Shown: positions 9,561 through 17,610, counted from the stretch's first letter. The stretch is 64,000 nucleotides of DNA from Flavobacterium sp. (GCA_029946065.1 JAQSDU010000017.1:88256-152255), one strand, 5' to 3'. The notes: generated by a model not told the origin, from the sequence alone. Made by a program: numbers and translations.

Positions 9561-9780
9561 GATTTATTAATTATTATGTTATTTTCTGGTACACAATACT
9601 TTCTTGTAACTCATTATTTATCTACATGTAAAATATTTAGGTTGCGTTCTTTTATAATTTCATATCTATTCCGGTTTTCTTCGCGTATTTTGTAGTTGGC
9701 CTCTAACAAATATAATTTATTTTCATTTTCGATAAATTATTTTAGAAAGAAAATAGATAGCTTTACATTTTAAATTTCAA

Positions 9781-10743
9781 ATGAGAGCAAGTAAACGCAT
9801 CAATACAAAAGCAACTACAGATAACAACACCGGATTTGGGACGAATCCGGGTAGCTATGGCGGTCGTTTCATCAACAAAGACGGTTCTGCAAATATCGAA
9901 AAGCGCGGTCTTGCGTTTATGAACCGTATCAGTTGGTACCATACAATGCTCGAAATGCCGCGTTGGAAATTTCTATTCATACTTTTTGCGTTCTATACGA
10001 TCGTCAATTTTATTTTTGCTTGTATTTATTACGGTGTCGGCATTCAATATCTCAACGGCATCGAAACTACTGGTTCTGAATGGATTAAATTTGGGAAAGC
10101 TTATTTTTTTAGTGCACAGACTTTTACTACGGTTGGTTATGGGCATATCAGTCCGAATGGCTTCCTAACGAGTGCAGTAGCTGCGACCGAAGCATTAGTC
10201 GGACTGCTCAGTTTTGCTATTGCTACCGGATTGTTTTTTGGAAGGTTCAGCCGTCCGCGGGCATTTTTGAAATTTTCACACAATGCCTTGATTGCGCCTT
10301 ATAAAAATGGAAGTGCAGTAATGTTGCGGATGACGCCATACAAGAACACCAATTTCACCGATGCCGAAGCGAAAATCACACTCGGTATGACCGTTGAGGA
10401 AAACGGAAAAATGACCAATAAATTCTTCACACTCGAACTCGAAATGAGTCGCATTAATGCACTAACGCTGAGTTGGACTTTGGTGCATCACATTACTGAG
10501 AACAGTCCGTTTTTTAATTTTTCAAGAGAAGATTTTGAATCCGCAGAAGGCGAAATCATAGTTTTTGTAAAGACTTTCGACGAAATGTTCAGTACAACCG
10601 TAGCAGCGCGAACCTCCTACACACTCAGTGAATTTGTATATGGTGCGAAATTCGAATTGATGTACACCGAAAACGAAGACAACACTTCTACAATACTACA
10701 TTTAGACAAACTGAATTCTTTTTACAAAGTCGATATGCCATAA
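9781..10743 (+). CDS. Inward-rectifier (Kir-type) potassium channel
   Basis: A 320-aa protein with two membrane helices (about 60-85 and 130-155) flanking a pore helix and the potassium selectivity filter TVGYG near residues 117-121 (SAQTFTTVGYGHISPNG). The C-terminal 170 residues form the immunoglobulin-like cytoplasmic domain of KirBac channels (ARPRAFLKFSHNALIAP-type linker, then beta strands with VHHITENSPFF). It likely forms a tetrameric inner-membrane K+ channel. Monocistronic, with its own terminator. Confidence 0.93.
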   Translation: MRASKRINTKATTDNNTGFGTNPGSYGGRFINKDGSANIEKRGLAFMNRISWYHTMLEMPRWKFLFILFAFYTIVNFIFACIYYGVGIQYLNGIETTGSEWIKFGKAYFFSAQTFTTVGYGHISPNGFLTSAVAATEALVGLLSFAIATGLFFGRFSRPRAFLKFSHNALIAPYKNGSAVMLRMTPYKNTNFTDAEAKITLGMTVEENGKMTNKFFTLELEMSRINALTLSWTLVHHITENSPFFNFSREDFESAEGEIIVFVKTFDEMFSTTVAARTSYTLSEFVYGAKFELMYTENEDNTSTILHLDKLNSFYKVDMP

Positions 10744-10746
10744 AAA

Positions 10747-10770
10747 AAGGCCTCAATTGAGACCTTTTTT
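10747..10770 (+). terminator. Intrinsic terminator after the Kir channel gene
   Basis: AAGGCCTC (10747-10754) pairs with GAGACCTT (10759-10766) with one mismatch, a 4-nt loop, and a T run. A-rich sequence on the other side makes it potentially bidirectional with the convergent YceI gene. Confidence 0.8.
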
Positions 10771-10838
10771 ATTATTGAAATTCAATTTGTTTTCTATCAC
10801 AGATTGCAATTGCCTTTTTAGCATTGATATTTACATTA

Positions 10839-11381
10839 TTATTGTTTCACTGTAAATTCTGTTTTTACATGTACTTTATTCGAAACCTTGCTTTTCACTA
10901 CTGATGGAATTGCAATACCGAAATCATCGGCGTTTACCGTAAAGTTCGATATAATCTCGATTCCTGCATCGGTTTTTCTGATTTTTGCAATTGTGCTGAT
11001 ATCTTTTGTTTTGCCATGCATTTCCAATTTTCCCTTAATCGTATATTCTTTTGCTGTAGCCGTAAGCGCTGTAACATCAAAATTATCAATTTTACCTTTG
11101 AAAGTCGATTTTGGGTATTTGTCACTTTCAACATAATTTTCATTGAAGTGTTCTTCCATCAATGCAACTTTAAACCTAAAACCTTTGAGCATAGCTTGAC
11201 TCGCGACCTCGCCGGTCTTTGGATTCAATACGAATGTAACACCGCTGTTCACACCCTTAACTTCTTCAAAAGCAGGAACGGAAGCTTCAAAAGTAATTTT
11301 ACCTGTTTTTGAAACAAGTTTATCCTGTGCAAATGCAGTAGTTGCAGCGATTAGGATTCCGAATAATAATAATTTTTTCAT
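10839..11381 (-). CDS. YceI family periplasmic protein
   Basis: A 180-aa protein with signal peptide MKKLLLFGILIAATTAFAQ followed by one YceI domain: the DKLVSKTGKITFEA start, MEEHFNENYVESDKYPKSTFKG, and VPSVVKSKVSNKVHVKTEF-type final strands. YceI proteins are lipocalin-like barrels that bind isoprenoid or other lipids in the periplasm. It follows the one-heme lipoprotein gene on the same strand with a 24-base gap, so the two are probably one operon. Confidence 0.9.
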   Translation of the reverse strand: MKKLLLFGILIAATTAFAQDKLVSKTGKITFEASVPAFEEVKGVNSGVTFVLNPKTGEVASQAMLKGFRFKVALMEEHFNENYVESDKYPKSTFKGKIDNFDVTALTATAKEYTIKGKLEMHGKTKDISTIAKIRKTDAGIEIISNFTVNADDFGIAIPSVVKSKVSNKVHVKTEFTVKQ

Positions 11382-11405
11382 ATTTATATAATTTATTGGT
11401 GCAAT

Positions 11406-11762
11406 TTATTCAGCAAAATTGGCATCTCGCCACGCAATAATTTGGTCGATTGTCGCCTGTGGTAATCTTGGCCCGCCCAACGGCATTAACCCATCTTCGC
11501 CATTTTGCTTGGAGATTTTCCCTATTAGATTGCGGTTCATGACGGCTTCTTTTACAGCTTCATAAGAGGTCATCGACATTGGTGCGCCATTTTGAGGTGT
11601 GCTCCCATGACAATAATAGCAGTTGGATGCTATAATTTGTTGGATATTTCCGGTATAAGTAATATTGCCTTGTGGAACTTCAATAAGATCATCTGGACTG
11701 TCATTGGCGCAACCGGACAAAATAAGACAGAGTAAAAATGGGAATAATAATTTTTTAATCAT
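11406..11762 (-). CDS. Cytochrome c-like lipoprotein with one heme site
   Basis: Starting at the ATG at 11762 gives a 118-aa protein with lipoprotein signal MIKKLLFPFLLCLILSGCAN (lipobox LSGC). The upstream ATG at 11783 would put charged residues ahead of the signal and is less likely. A single heme c motif lies in NCYYCHGS near residue 48. A distal Met may come from APMSMTSYE or GLMPLGGPRLP, and the C-terminus IIAWRDANF is typical of small cytochromes. Together with YceI and the divergent DUF5777 barrel this resembles an envelope electron-transfer gene set. Confidence 0.85.
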   Translation of the reverse strand: MIKKLLFPFLLCLILSGCANDSPDDLIEVPQGNITYTGNIQQIIASNCYYCHGSTPQNGAPMSMTSYEAVKEAVMNRNLIGKISKQNGEDGLMPLGGPRLPQATIDQIIAWRDANFAE

Positions 11763-11936
11763 AGCGTGATTTTTAATTTTCATTGAATTTCAGTTGTAAG
11801 AAAACTGTTGATTTTTATCAAAAATAAATAATAAAGTTAAACAAAGTGAAGTAATAAATAAATAATTATGTTTGTAAAACAAAAATTGAACCAATAAGAA
11901 ATCAATTATATTTTTAATCCTTTAAAATTGCTAAAA

Positions 11937-12329
11937 ATGAAGAAAAAAATTATTCTGATTACCTCGCTTGTAATTATTGTTTCGGCAGTAAGCCTGTATT
12001 TTTATATGTATAAAGCGCATCGCGATATTGCATCTGAAAAGGCTGAATTTGCTTTATCGGTTCAACAATTACAGGATGATTATGCCAAAAGCGACACCTT
12101 GTTTAACAAAAAATACATGGACAAGACTATCGAAATATACGGTAAAATCACAACTGTGGATTCTGCCGAGAACGGAATTGTTCTTGATGAAAAGTTGTCA
12201 GTCACTTTCAACGATTCGACTAAAAAAGATGTTGCTATCGGAAAATCGATCAAAATTAAAGGTCGTTTACTGACTTATGACGATATTTTGGAAGAATTCA
12301 AGATGGATCAAGCATCCATAATTAAATAA
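11937..12329 (+). CDS. OB-fold (tRNA_anti-like) membrane-anchored protein
   Basis: A 130-aa protein from the ATG at 11937; a TTG three codons earlier is less likely. An N-terminal membrane anchor or uncleaved signal (KKIILITSLVIIVSAVSLYFYMYK) is followed by KYMDKTIEIYGKITTVDSAENGIVLDEKLSVTF and KSIKIKGRLLTYDDILEEFKMDQASI, the five-stranded OB-fold pattern of tRNA_anti-like proteins. The YDD-LEE-KMD ending is characteristic of that family. Role unknown. The DUF5777 gene follows 31 bases downstream. Confidence 0.7.
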   Translation: MKKKIILITSLVIIVSAVSLYFYMYKAHRDIASEKAEFALSVQQLQDDYAKSDTLFNKKYMDKTIEIYGKITTVDSAENGIVLDEKLSVTFNDSTKKDVAIGKSIKIKGRLLTYDDILEEFKMDQASIIK

Positions 12330-12360
12330 ATGACGTAAGTTTAAACAAACCTAATATGCT

Positions 12361-13200
12361 ATGAGAAAAATTACTTTACTATTATTGCTACTTCCTTTTT
12401 TATCCTTCTCGCAAGATGATTTATTGTCAGGAATCGATTCTGTTGCCACAAAAGAAAAGGTTTCGTCTGCTTTCAAAGGCTTGAAGATCGTCAACCTCGA
12501 ATCTACAAAATTGGCTGCGAAAGGCGATTTTTATTTCATTGTAGCGCATCGTTTTGCTTCTGTTAAAACTGGATTTGAGGGTTTTTTCGGACTTGACAAT
12601 GCCAATACGCAGCTCAAATTTTTGTATGGGTTAAACAATTGGTTGACCGTGAGTGCTGCCAGGAGCGAATTTGCCTATGATTTTTCTACGAAGTTTAAAT
12701 TGCAAGACCAGATTGAGAATGGCTTTCCGGTCGCTATTGTAGGCTTTACAAGTTTGGCATTCAATAATACTTTAAAAGAAACAAACTATCCCAACTTAAA
12801 GTTCGAAGACCGTATGACCTATGTGGCGCAATTGCTGATTTCGAGAAAATTCTCAGAAAATTTATCTTTGGAAATTGCACCGACATTCTTTCATGAGAAT
12901 TTTGTTGATTTTGATGCACAAGACAACAGCCAGTATGCGATTGGCGTTGGAGGAAGGTATAAAATTGCAAAACGCTGGTCGGTAAACGTTGATTACGCAG
13001 CACATTTGAATAGGGCTTCAGGTTCTCCATACAACAATCCGCTTTCTATTGGTGTTGACTTGGATACTGGCGGACACGTTTTTCAAATGCATTTCACAAG
13101 TTCACAAGGGATTCACGAAGCAGGGTTTTTAGGACAAACAACTGGAGACTGGTCTAAAGGTGATATCTTTTTCGGGTTTAACTTGGTACGGGTGTTTTAA
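12361..13200 (+). CDS. DUF5777-type outer-membrane beta-barrel protein
   Basis: A 279-aa protein with signal peptide MRKITLLLLLLPFLSFSQ. The rest is alternating beta-strand sequence ending in NLVRVF, a C-terminal aromatic as in outer-membrane barrels. Features such as FKGLKIVNLESTKLAAKGDFYFIVAHRF near residues 40-65 fit the DUF5777 family of Bacteroidota, which I recall next to YceI and cytochrome genes. It is probably co-transcribed with the OB-fold gene. No enzymatic motif. Confidence 0.75.
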   Translation: MRKITLLLLLLPFLSFSQDDLLSGIDSVATKEKVSSAFKGLKIVNLESTKLAAKGDFYFIVAHRFASVKTGFEGFFGLDNANTQLKFLYGLNNWLTVSAARSEFAYDFSTKFKLQDQIENGFPVAIVGFTSLAFNNTLKETNYPNLKFEDRMTYVAQLLISRKFSENLSLEIAPTFFHENFVDFDAQDNSQYAIGVGGRYKIAKRWSVNVDYAAHLNRASGSPYNNPLSIGVDLDTGGHVFQMHFTSSQGIHEAGFLGQTTGDWSKGDIFFGFNLVRVF

Positions 13201-13254
13201 GCGCTTTAGGTTTGATACCAGTAATAATTTTGTGTGAATACTCAATATAATTAA

Positions 13255-13308
13255 AAACCATTAAGGTTCTATATTGATTTCAAAATCAACTTAGAATCCT
13301 AATGGTTT
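13255..13308. repeat. 54-bp inverted repeat between convergent genes
   Basis: Positions 13255-13281 and 13282-13308 are near-complementary (about 22 of 27 positions), with end sequences AAACCATTA and TAATGGTTT. It lies between the DUF5777 gene and the convergent YHS gene and could act as a bidirectional transcription stop, though it lacks a GC-rich stem. The CTTAATGGTT word also occurs near the 3' ends of the MATE gene (about 23490) and the ABC ATPase gene (about 28250). Confidence 0.6.
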
Positions 13309-13357
13309 AATAAATTAGTAATCTCTGATAGTGTTACTTCCTTCGTGAACTACACAG

Positions 13358-13798
13358 TTATTCCTTCTCAGCTTTTATTTTTGGCCAATTGACATCAGCT
13401 TTTTCAATCAATGCCGCTTGATCTTTGCGCCACATCGACATCACATTTTCGTTATAATTCAAATACAATTTTTCGTTAACGATTGTAAAAGCTTCCGGAG
13501 TTGTTGGTGCTTTGTGACCTGCAGAAGTTCCGTAGGCGCAGTAACCACCATACTGAGGTGCATATTTTTCAGGGTTTGCTTTGAATTCGGCCATGTTCTG
13601 TGCAGTCGCAAAATACCAATTGGCAGTTTTCCAGTTGTACATGAATTCAGGATTTCCTTTAACTGGTTTATTTTCGGTAAAATAAGCCACTGGATCATAA
13701 CCGTCGATGGCTCCTGATTTGCTTGTAAATATTTCGGACTTTTGGGCATTTGCGATAGTGGTTGCTACAATGAGCAGCAACAGTAGCATTTTTTTCAT
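13358..13798 (-). CDS. Exported YHS-domain protein
   Basis: A 146-aa protein with signal peptide MKKMLLLLLIVATTIANAQ. The YHS domain covers about residues 28-105: IDGYDPVAYF, FMYNWKTANWYFATAQNMAEFKANPEKYAPQYGGYCAYG. YHS domains are short and often metal-associated, found in copper ATPases and oxygenases; a single Cys and a His lie in GGYCAYGTSAGHK. It is the last gene of the msrB-DUF1223-msrA-YHS operon, 7 bases after msrA, so it may serve metal handling linked to oxidative damage. That role is inference. Confidence 0.88.
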   Translation of the reverse strand: MKKMLLLLLIVATTIANAQKSEIFTSKSGAIDGYDPVAYFTENKPVKGNPEFMYNWKTANWYFATAQNMAEFKANPEKYAPQYGGYCAYGTSAGHKAPTTPEAFTIVNEKLYLNYNENVMSMWRKDQAALIEKADVNWPKIKAEKE

Positions 13799-13805
13799 GG
13801 TATGA

Positions 13806-14435
13806 TTATTTATTAGTTTTATTTTTTTGTTTTAGTTTGTCTTTAAAAACCTTTTCGAATTTTTCAAGTTTGGGCTGAATGACCATCTTGCAATACTGCT
13901 GGTTTTTATTCTTGGCGTAGTAATCTTGGTGGTAATCTTCGGCTTTGTAAAATTTTTGAAACGGTTCCAATGTAGTGACAATTGGATTATCATATACTTT
14001 GGCTTTTGTCAATGCAGCAATAATATTTTTGGCAGCTTTTTTTTGTTCTTCATTTTTGTAGAAAATTACCGAGCGGTATTGCGTTCCAATATCAGCTCCT
14101 TGACGGTTTAGGGTCGTTGGGTCGTGTACGGTAAAAAACACTTTAAAAATTTCATCAAGGTTTGTGACGGTCTTGTCGTAGGTTATCGCTACGGATTCAG
14201 CGGCACCAGTAGTTCCCATGGAAACCTCTTCATAATCAGGATTGGCAATTTTGCTGCCCGAAAATCCCGAAACGACAGATTTTACACCTTCGAGGTTCTC
14301 ATAGACGGCTTCTACGCACCAATAGCAACCACCACCAAGCGTAATGGTTTCAAGGTTATCAGTTGCCTGAGATTTGTTTTTCTGTGCAAATGCATTCGCA
14401 CCGACAAGCATTAAAAAGAACATTAATTTTTTCAT
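13806..14435 (-). CDS. msrA: Exported peptide-methionine (S)-S-oxide reductase
   Basis: MsrA reduces the S epimer of methionine sulfoxide. The 209-aa protein has signal peptide MKKLMFFLMLVGANAFAQ, so it acts outside the cytoplasm. The catalytic site is GGCYWCVEAVYENLEGV (around residue 36), followed by SGFSGSKIANPDYEEVSMGTTGAAE, VFFTVHDPTTLNRQGADIGTQYRS and FYKAEDYHQDYY, all family hallmarks. A Cys in NQQYCKMVIQP may be the resolving residue. It is cistron three of the operon, 5 bases after the DUF1223 gene. Exported MsrA needs an electron source; the DUF1223 thioredoxin-fold partner is a candidate (inference). Confidence 0.95.
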   Translation of the reverse strand: MKKLMFFLMLVGANAFAQKNKSQATDNLETITLGGGCYWCVEAVYENLEGVKSVVSGFSGSKIANPDYEEVSMGTTGAAESVAITYDKTVTNLDEIFKVFFTVHDPTTLNRQGADIGTQYRSVIFYKNEEQKKAAKNIIAALTKAKVYDNPIVTTLEPFQKFYKAEDYHQDYYAKNKNQQYCKMVIQPKLEKFEKVFKDKLKQKNKTNK

Positions 14436-14440
14436 TTTAT

Positions 14441-15199
14441 TTATTGGATTTCATTTTTAGTTACTGCTAGGACGCTCCCGGCGGCTTTGTCTTGTATATA
14501 AACGATAACACTATATTCGGATGGGATTTTGTTGCTATCAAAAGCAATTGAAACTTCTCCTGTATTGTCGTTTAATGGCTTAGTGATAAAATCGGTAACA
14601 ATGTTATAATTGGTTAATTTTCGACCGCTGTTTTCACCACGCCCGACATTAGTGATCGCTTTTTTCTTTACAAGCGCGACGTTTATGATATTGCTGCCTT
14701 TTCCTGAACATTCATATTTTACAATTAATTTTCCGTTTTTGGCGATCGCCGAAGTAACATCGATTTTTGCCACCGGATTTATTTTCAACTCGCTGTTAAT
14801 GATTTTGCGAATTGGATTTTCTTGGCTACCGACCATTTCATATTTGCCGTTAATCATAAGCTGGGGCGTATAAGCAGTAGCATTCAACCTTTGGACATAT
14901 TGCTGTTGCCGTTCCGAATACTCGGGTTTGCTGTATGGATCTTTCCATCCAATGTAATTCCAATAATCCACATGGAAAGAAAGTGGAATAATATTCGTGC
15001 CACCCTCACTAATAAATTTCCCCAATACAGCATCGGCGGCCGGGCAACTGCTGCATCCTTGTGAGGTAAACAATTCTAATACGACAAATCCATTCTCGGG
15101 AGCTGTAGTGGTTTTTTTATCGGAATGGTTGTCTGACAAAGTGAATCCCATACCCACAATGGCTATAACAATCAGCGTAGCATAAAAAATTGGTTTCAT
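14441..15199 (-). CDS. DUF1223 thioredoxin-fold exported protein
   Basis: The ATG at 15199 gives a 252-aa protein with an N-terminal signal or anchor (MKPIFYATLIVIAIVGMGFTL) and sits 1 base after the msrB stop. An upstream in-frame ATG at 15280 lies inside msrB and is unlikely. The domain starts VVLELFTSQGCSSCPAADAVLGKF, with a CxxC pair in a thioredoxin-like fold, then SFHVDYWNYIGWKDPYS and YTPQLMINGKYEMVGS. These are typical of DUF1223 proteins, whose function is not established. Its place between msrB and msrA suggests delivery of reducing power to exported methionine sulfoxide reductases (inference). Confidence 0.88.
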   Translation of the reverse strand: MKPIFYATLIVIAIVGMGFTLSDNHSDKKTTTAPENGFVVLELFTSQGCSSCPAADAVLGKFISEGGTNIIPLSFHVDYWNYIGWKDPYSKPEYSERQQQYVQRLNATAYTPQLMINGKYEMVGSQENPIRKIINSELKINPVAKIDVTSAIAKNGKLIVKYECSGKGSNIINVALVKKKAITNVGRGENSGRKLTNYNIVTDFITKPLNDNTGEVSIAFDSNKIPSEYSVIVYIQDKAAGSVLAVTKNEIQ

Positions 15200-15200
15200 A

Positions 15201-15758
15201 TTATTTTGTGTCGGGAACAAAATCAAGCACAATAGAATTAATACAATACCTTTTTCCGGTTGGTGGTGGGCCGTCATCAAAAAGATGTCCCAAATGACCG
15301 CCGCATCTTCCGCAAATGGCCTCTGTTCTTTCCATTCCGAGTGAATTATCGCTTTTATAGACTACACTTTGAGTATTTTCCTGCTCGAAAAAACTTGGCC
15401 AGCCGCATGAGCTGGAAAATTTTGCGGTAGAGTGGAAGAGTTTATTTCCACAGGCAGCGCAATAATAGGTTCCTTTGTCATCAGAATTCCAATATTTTCC
15501 TGTAAAAGGCCTTTCGGTATCGGCATGGCGTGAGACTTCATAAATGTCTGGCGGCAATACCTTTTCCCATTCGGTATCTGTGAGATTAAGTTTTGTAGTA
15601 TCAGTATTGGAATAGTAAGGATTGTTTGGTTTTAGGATGCCATTCTTATTCTCTGCGATGGGCATCTTATTTTCAGGTTTGTCTTTTTTTTGTCCACAAG
15701 CGGAAAGAAAGAACAATGATAAAAATACGATGCTGTAAACATTTCTTTTGTTTTTCAT
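15201..15758 (-). CDS. msrB: Lipoprotein peptide-methionine (R)-S-oxide reductase
   Basis: MsrB reduces the R epimer of methionine sulfoxide. The 185-aa protein has a lipoprotein signal (VFLSLFFLSACGQ), so it is membrane-anchored outside the cytoplasm. The domain from about residue 55 contains two zinc-binding CxxC pairs (YYCAACG and AICGRCGGHLGHLFDDG), the CGWPSF motif and the catalytic Cys in GKRYCINS. It is the first gene of a four-gene operon whose promoter (-7 TATCTTTG at 15801-15808) carries the 15-bp element shared with the divergent DM13 gene. Confidence 0.95.
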   Translation of the reverse strand: MKNKRNVYSIVFLSLFFLSACGQKKDKPENKMPIAENKNGILKPNNPYYSNTDTTKLNLTDTEWEKVLPPDIYEVSRHADTERPFTGKYWNSDDKGTYYCAACGNKLFHSTAKFSSSCGWPSFFEQENTQSVVYKSDNSLGMERTEAICGRCGGHLGHLFDDGPPPTGKRYCINSIVLDFVPDTK

Positions 15759-15800
15759 AATCTGTTTTTATTAATGATTATTTTGAATGTTAATCTATTA

Positions 15801-15845
15801 CAAAGATATTGCAGCAGCTACAGCACTATTGTCGGCTATCTTACA
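15801..15845 (-). promoter_or_regulatory. msrB operon promoter with upstream 15-bp element
   Basis: Minus strand: TGTAAGATAGCCGAC (15845-15831), a 22-bp spacer, then the -7 box TATCTTTG (15808-15801), 42 bases before the msrB start. No TTG occurs at the -33 position; the 15-mer ends there instead. The same layout with the same 22-bp spacing occurs on the divergent DM13 side. Confidence 0.6.
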
Positions 15846-15881
15846 AAACCCTTTAATTAGCAAATGATTATGAGTAGAAGC

Positions 15882-15962
15882 ATTCTAATGGCTGACATAT
15901 TTGTAGCTATGATAGAATTATTCTCAAGGTCAACGCTTCAAAAAAGGGTCAGCTATAAGACG
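15882..15962. promoter_or_regulatory. Two further degenerate copies of the 15-bp element
   Basis: A plus-oriented copy at 15882-15896 (ending TGGCTGAC) and a minus-oriented copy at 15948-15962 (GTCAGCTA start) face each other in the msrB/DM13 intergenic region. They match the promoter-proximal copies at 9-10 of 15 positions, mainly in the GCTGAC core. Neither is followed by TAnnTTTG at 22 bp, so they would be auxiliary binding sites if real. The rest of this 337-bp gap shows no coding potential. Confidence 0.4.
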
Positions 15963-16029
15963 TTACATTTCTAAATTTAGGATTCATAATTGGCTTCATA
16001 CAAATTGGTATATTAAAAGTTGGCAGAAT

Positions 16030-16074
16030 TGTAAAGTAGCTGACAAATACTTTTTTTTTAAGCCATTACTTTTG
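16030..16074 (+). promoter_or_regulatory. DM13 operon promoter with upstream 15-bp element
   Basis: TGTAAAGTAGCTGAC (16030-16044), a 22-bp spacer, then TACTTTTG (16067-16074), a perfect TAnnTTTG box 22 bases before the DM13 start codon. The 15-mer is 12/15 identical to the one before msrB. No normal TTG -33 element is present. Confidence 0.6.
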
Positions 16075-16095
16075 AACTAATAAAAAAATTAAGCT

Positions 16096-16524
16096 ATGAA
16101 AAAATATGTAATGCTCTATTTCTTAATCCTGCTATTTCTTTCCTGTGAATCTGAAGGCGAGTTCACAAGAACAGAAGTCGGGTCTGTTCCTGTTACGACC
16201 GATTCGATTTTGCAATATTCCGGATCGTTTCTACCAACTTCAGGAATTGAGGTTGCGGGTACTGCTAATATTTATAAAGATGGCAGCACTTTTAAGGTTT
16301 CACTCGAAGGATTTTCAATTTCAAGTGGTCCAGATCTAAAAGTCTATCTTTCAACTTCCGAAAGCCCAAATCAGTTTATCAACCTTGGCGCTCTTGGTAA
16401 TGGAATGCTACAAACGTATGTTATTCCGAATGGAGTCGACTTTACGCTTTATAACCATGTGCTAATCCATTGCCAGCAATACAGTCATTTGTATGCTATT
16501 GCGGCTCTTGAAGCCACTAACTAA
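16096..16524 (+). CDS. DM13-domain lipoprotein
   Basis: A 142-aa protein with lipoprotein signal MKKYVMLYFLILLFLSCES. The DM13 domain covers about residues 38-138: YSGSFLPTSGIEVAGTANIYKDGSTFKVSLEGFSISSGPDLKVYLSTS, then TLYNHVLIHCQQYSHLYAIAAL with the conserved Cys. DM13 domains are proposed to take part in redox chemistry with that Cys. The next gene starts 7 bases downstream, and both are divergent from the msr operon, which shares a promoter element. An oxidative-envelope role is inference. Confidence 0.85.
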   Translation: MKKYVMLYFLILLFLSCESEGEFTRTEVGSVPVTTDSILQYSGSFLPTSGIEVAGTANIYKDGSTFKVSLEGFSISSGPDLKVYLSTSESPNQFINLGALGNGMLQTYVIPNGVDFTLYNHVLIHCQQYSHLYAIAALEATN

Positions 16525-16531
16525 TATTTTT

Positions 16532-17425
16532 ATGAAAATCAATTTTATATCTTTTGTATTGTTGCTGCTTATGTTTCAAAATACACAAGCACAAGGTTGT
16601 AGTGATGCCGGAATATGCAGTATTGGTAATGCAGTTGAACATTCCGCAACAAAAAACCAACTTGAAATTGGTAGTGTTTTTGGCGCAGGTGAGTCGGACA
16701 CACAATATTTGTCGCCCTATATTGCTTATATGCGAAACTTCAATGAGAAATGGGCTGCGTCCGTAAAAATCACTTCGTCGGTTGCTAGCGGCAGTTTTGG
16801 CAGGCGAGGTTCTATAGGTGATGCCTTTCTTACTGTAAATTACAAACCGCTTACCACAAATATTTTCAAATGGAGTTATACGACCGGAATGAAAATACCA
16901 TTTAACAGGGCAAATCTCAAAATAAATAACCATCCGTTGCCATTAGATTACCAGACGAGTCTTGGGACTTTCGATTTTGTTGGTGCCGTGAATTTGAACT
17001 ACAAAAAGTGGGATTTTAATGTAGGGCTGCAAATTCCGGTTTTTAATATCAATGCCAATTCTTACTTTTCGGAATACTCCGGTACAGATGAATTTCCTAC
17101 TACTAACTTATTCGAAAGGAAACCTGATGCTTTGATTCGGACTACTTATACCTTCAAAACCAAAAACGAAAAGTTCAGTTTTAAGCCTAATGTTTTATTT
17201 ATTTACCATCTTGGAGAAGATACCTATGAAAATATTTATGGCGAAAGGCTTTCCATTTCAGGTTCTGACGGGCTTACAATTAATGGTAACCTTATCTCGG
17301 CTTATAATTTTAAGACAAATACTATTGAATTGTCATTGGCCTCGCCTTTTGTAGTAAGAGATATTAGACCGGACGGACTAACGAGAGAATGGACTATAGG
17401 AATTGGTTATAAAACCAGATTCTAA
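16532..17425 (+). CDS. Outer-membrane beta-barrel protein of unknown function
   Basis: From the ATG at 16532 the product is 297 aa. An in-frame ATG at 16493 lies inside the DM13 gene and would precede the signal peptide MKINFISFVLLLLMFQNTQAQ. The mature start GCSDAGICSIGNAVEH has two cysteines that could form a disulfide or bind metal. The remainder is alternating strands ending in IGIGYKTRF, a C-terminal aromatic expected for an outer-membrane barrel. It is the second gene of the DM13 operon (7-base gap). Substrate unknown. Confidence 0.75.
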   Translation: MKINFISFVLLLLMFQNTQAQGCSDAGICSIGNAVEHSATKNQLEIGSVFGAGESDTQYLSPYIAYMRNFNEKWAASVKITSSVASGSFGRRGSIGDAFLTVNYKPLTTNIFKWSYTTGMKIPFNRANLKINNHPLPLDYQTSLGTFDFVGAVNLNYKKWDFNVGLQIPVFNINANSYFSEYSGTDEFPTTNLFERKPDALIRTTYTFKTKNEKFSFKPNVLFIYHLGEDTYENIYGERLSISGSDGLTINGNLISAYNFKTNTIELSLASPFVVRDIRPDGLTREWTIGIGYKTRF

Positions 17426-17582
17426 ATAAAAGAGACGAAGTAAATGAAGTTGCAGTCTGTATAAGTAAGCAACTATGCGTCGATTTTTAAAAGAAAATAC
17501 TTTCGGAATACATATGTAAAATAGTTATTGGAGTTATGTATGTATATAAAATAGCATTATAGTTGCGTTTATTTCAATAAAA

Positions 17583-17610
17583 AAATCCCGCTCCAATTGA
17601 AACGGGATTT
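17583..17610. terminator. Bidirectional intrinsic terminator
   Basis: AAATCCCG (17583-17590) pairs with CGGGATTT (17603-17610), flanked by A and T runs on the two sides. It can serve both the plus-strand outer-membrane protein gene and the convergent T9SS protein gene. The rest of the 17426-17633 gap shows nothing else. Confidence 0.85.
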
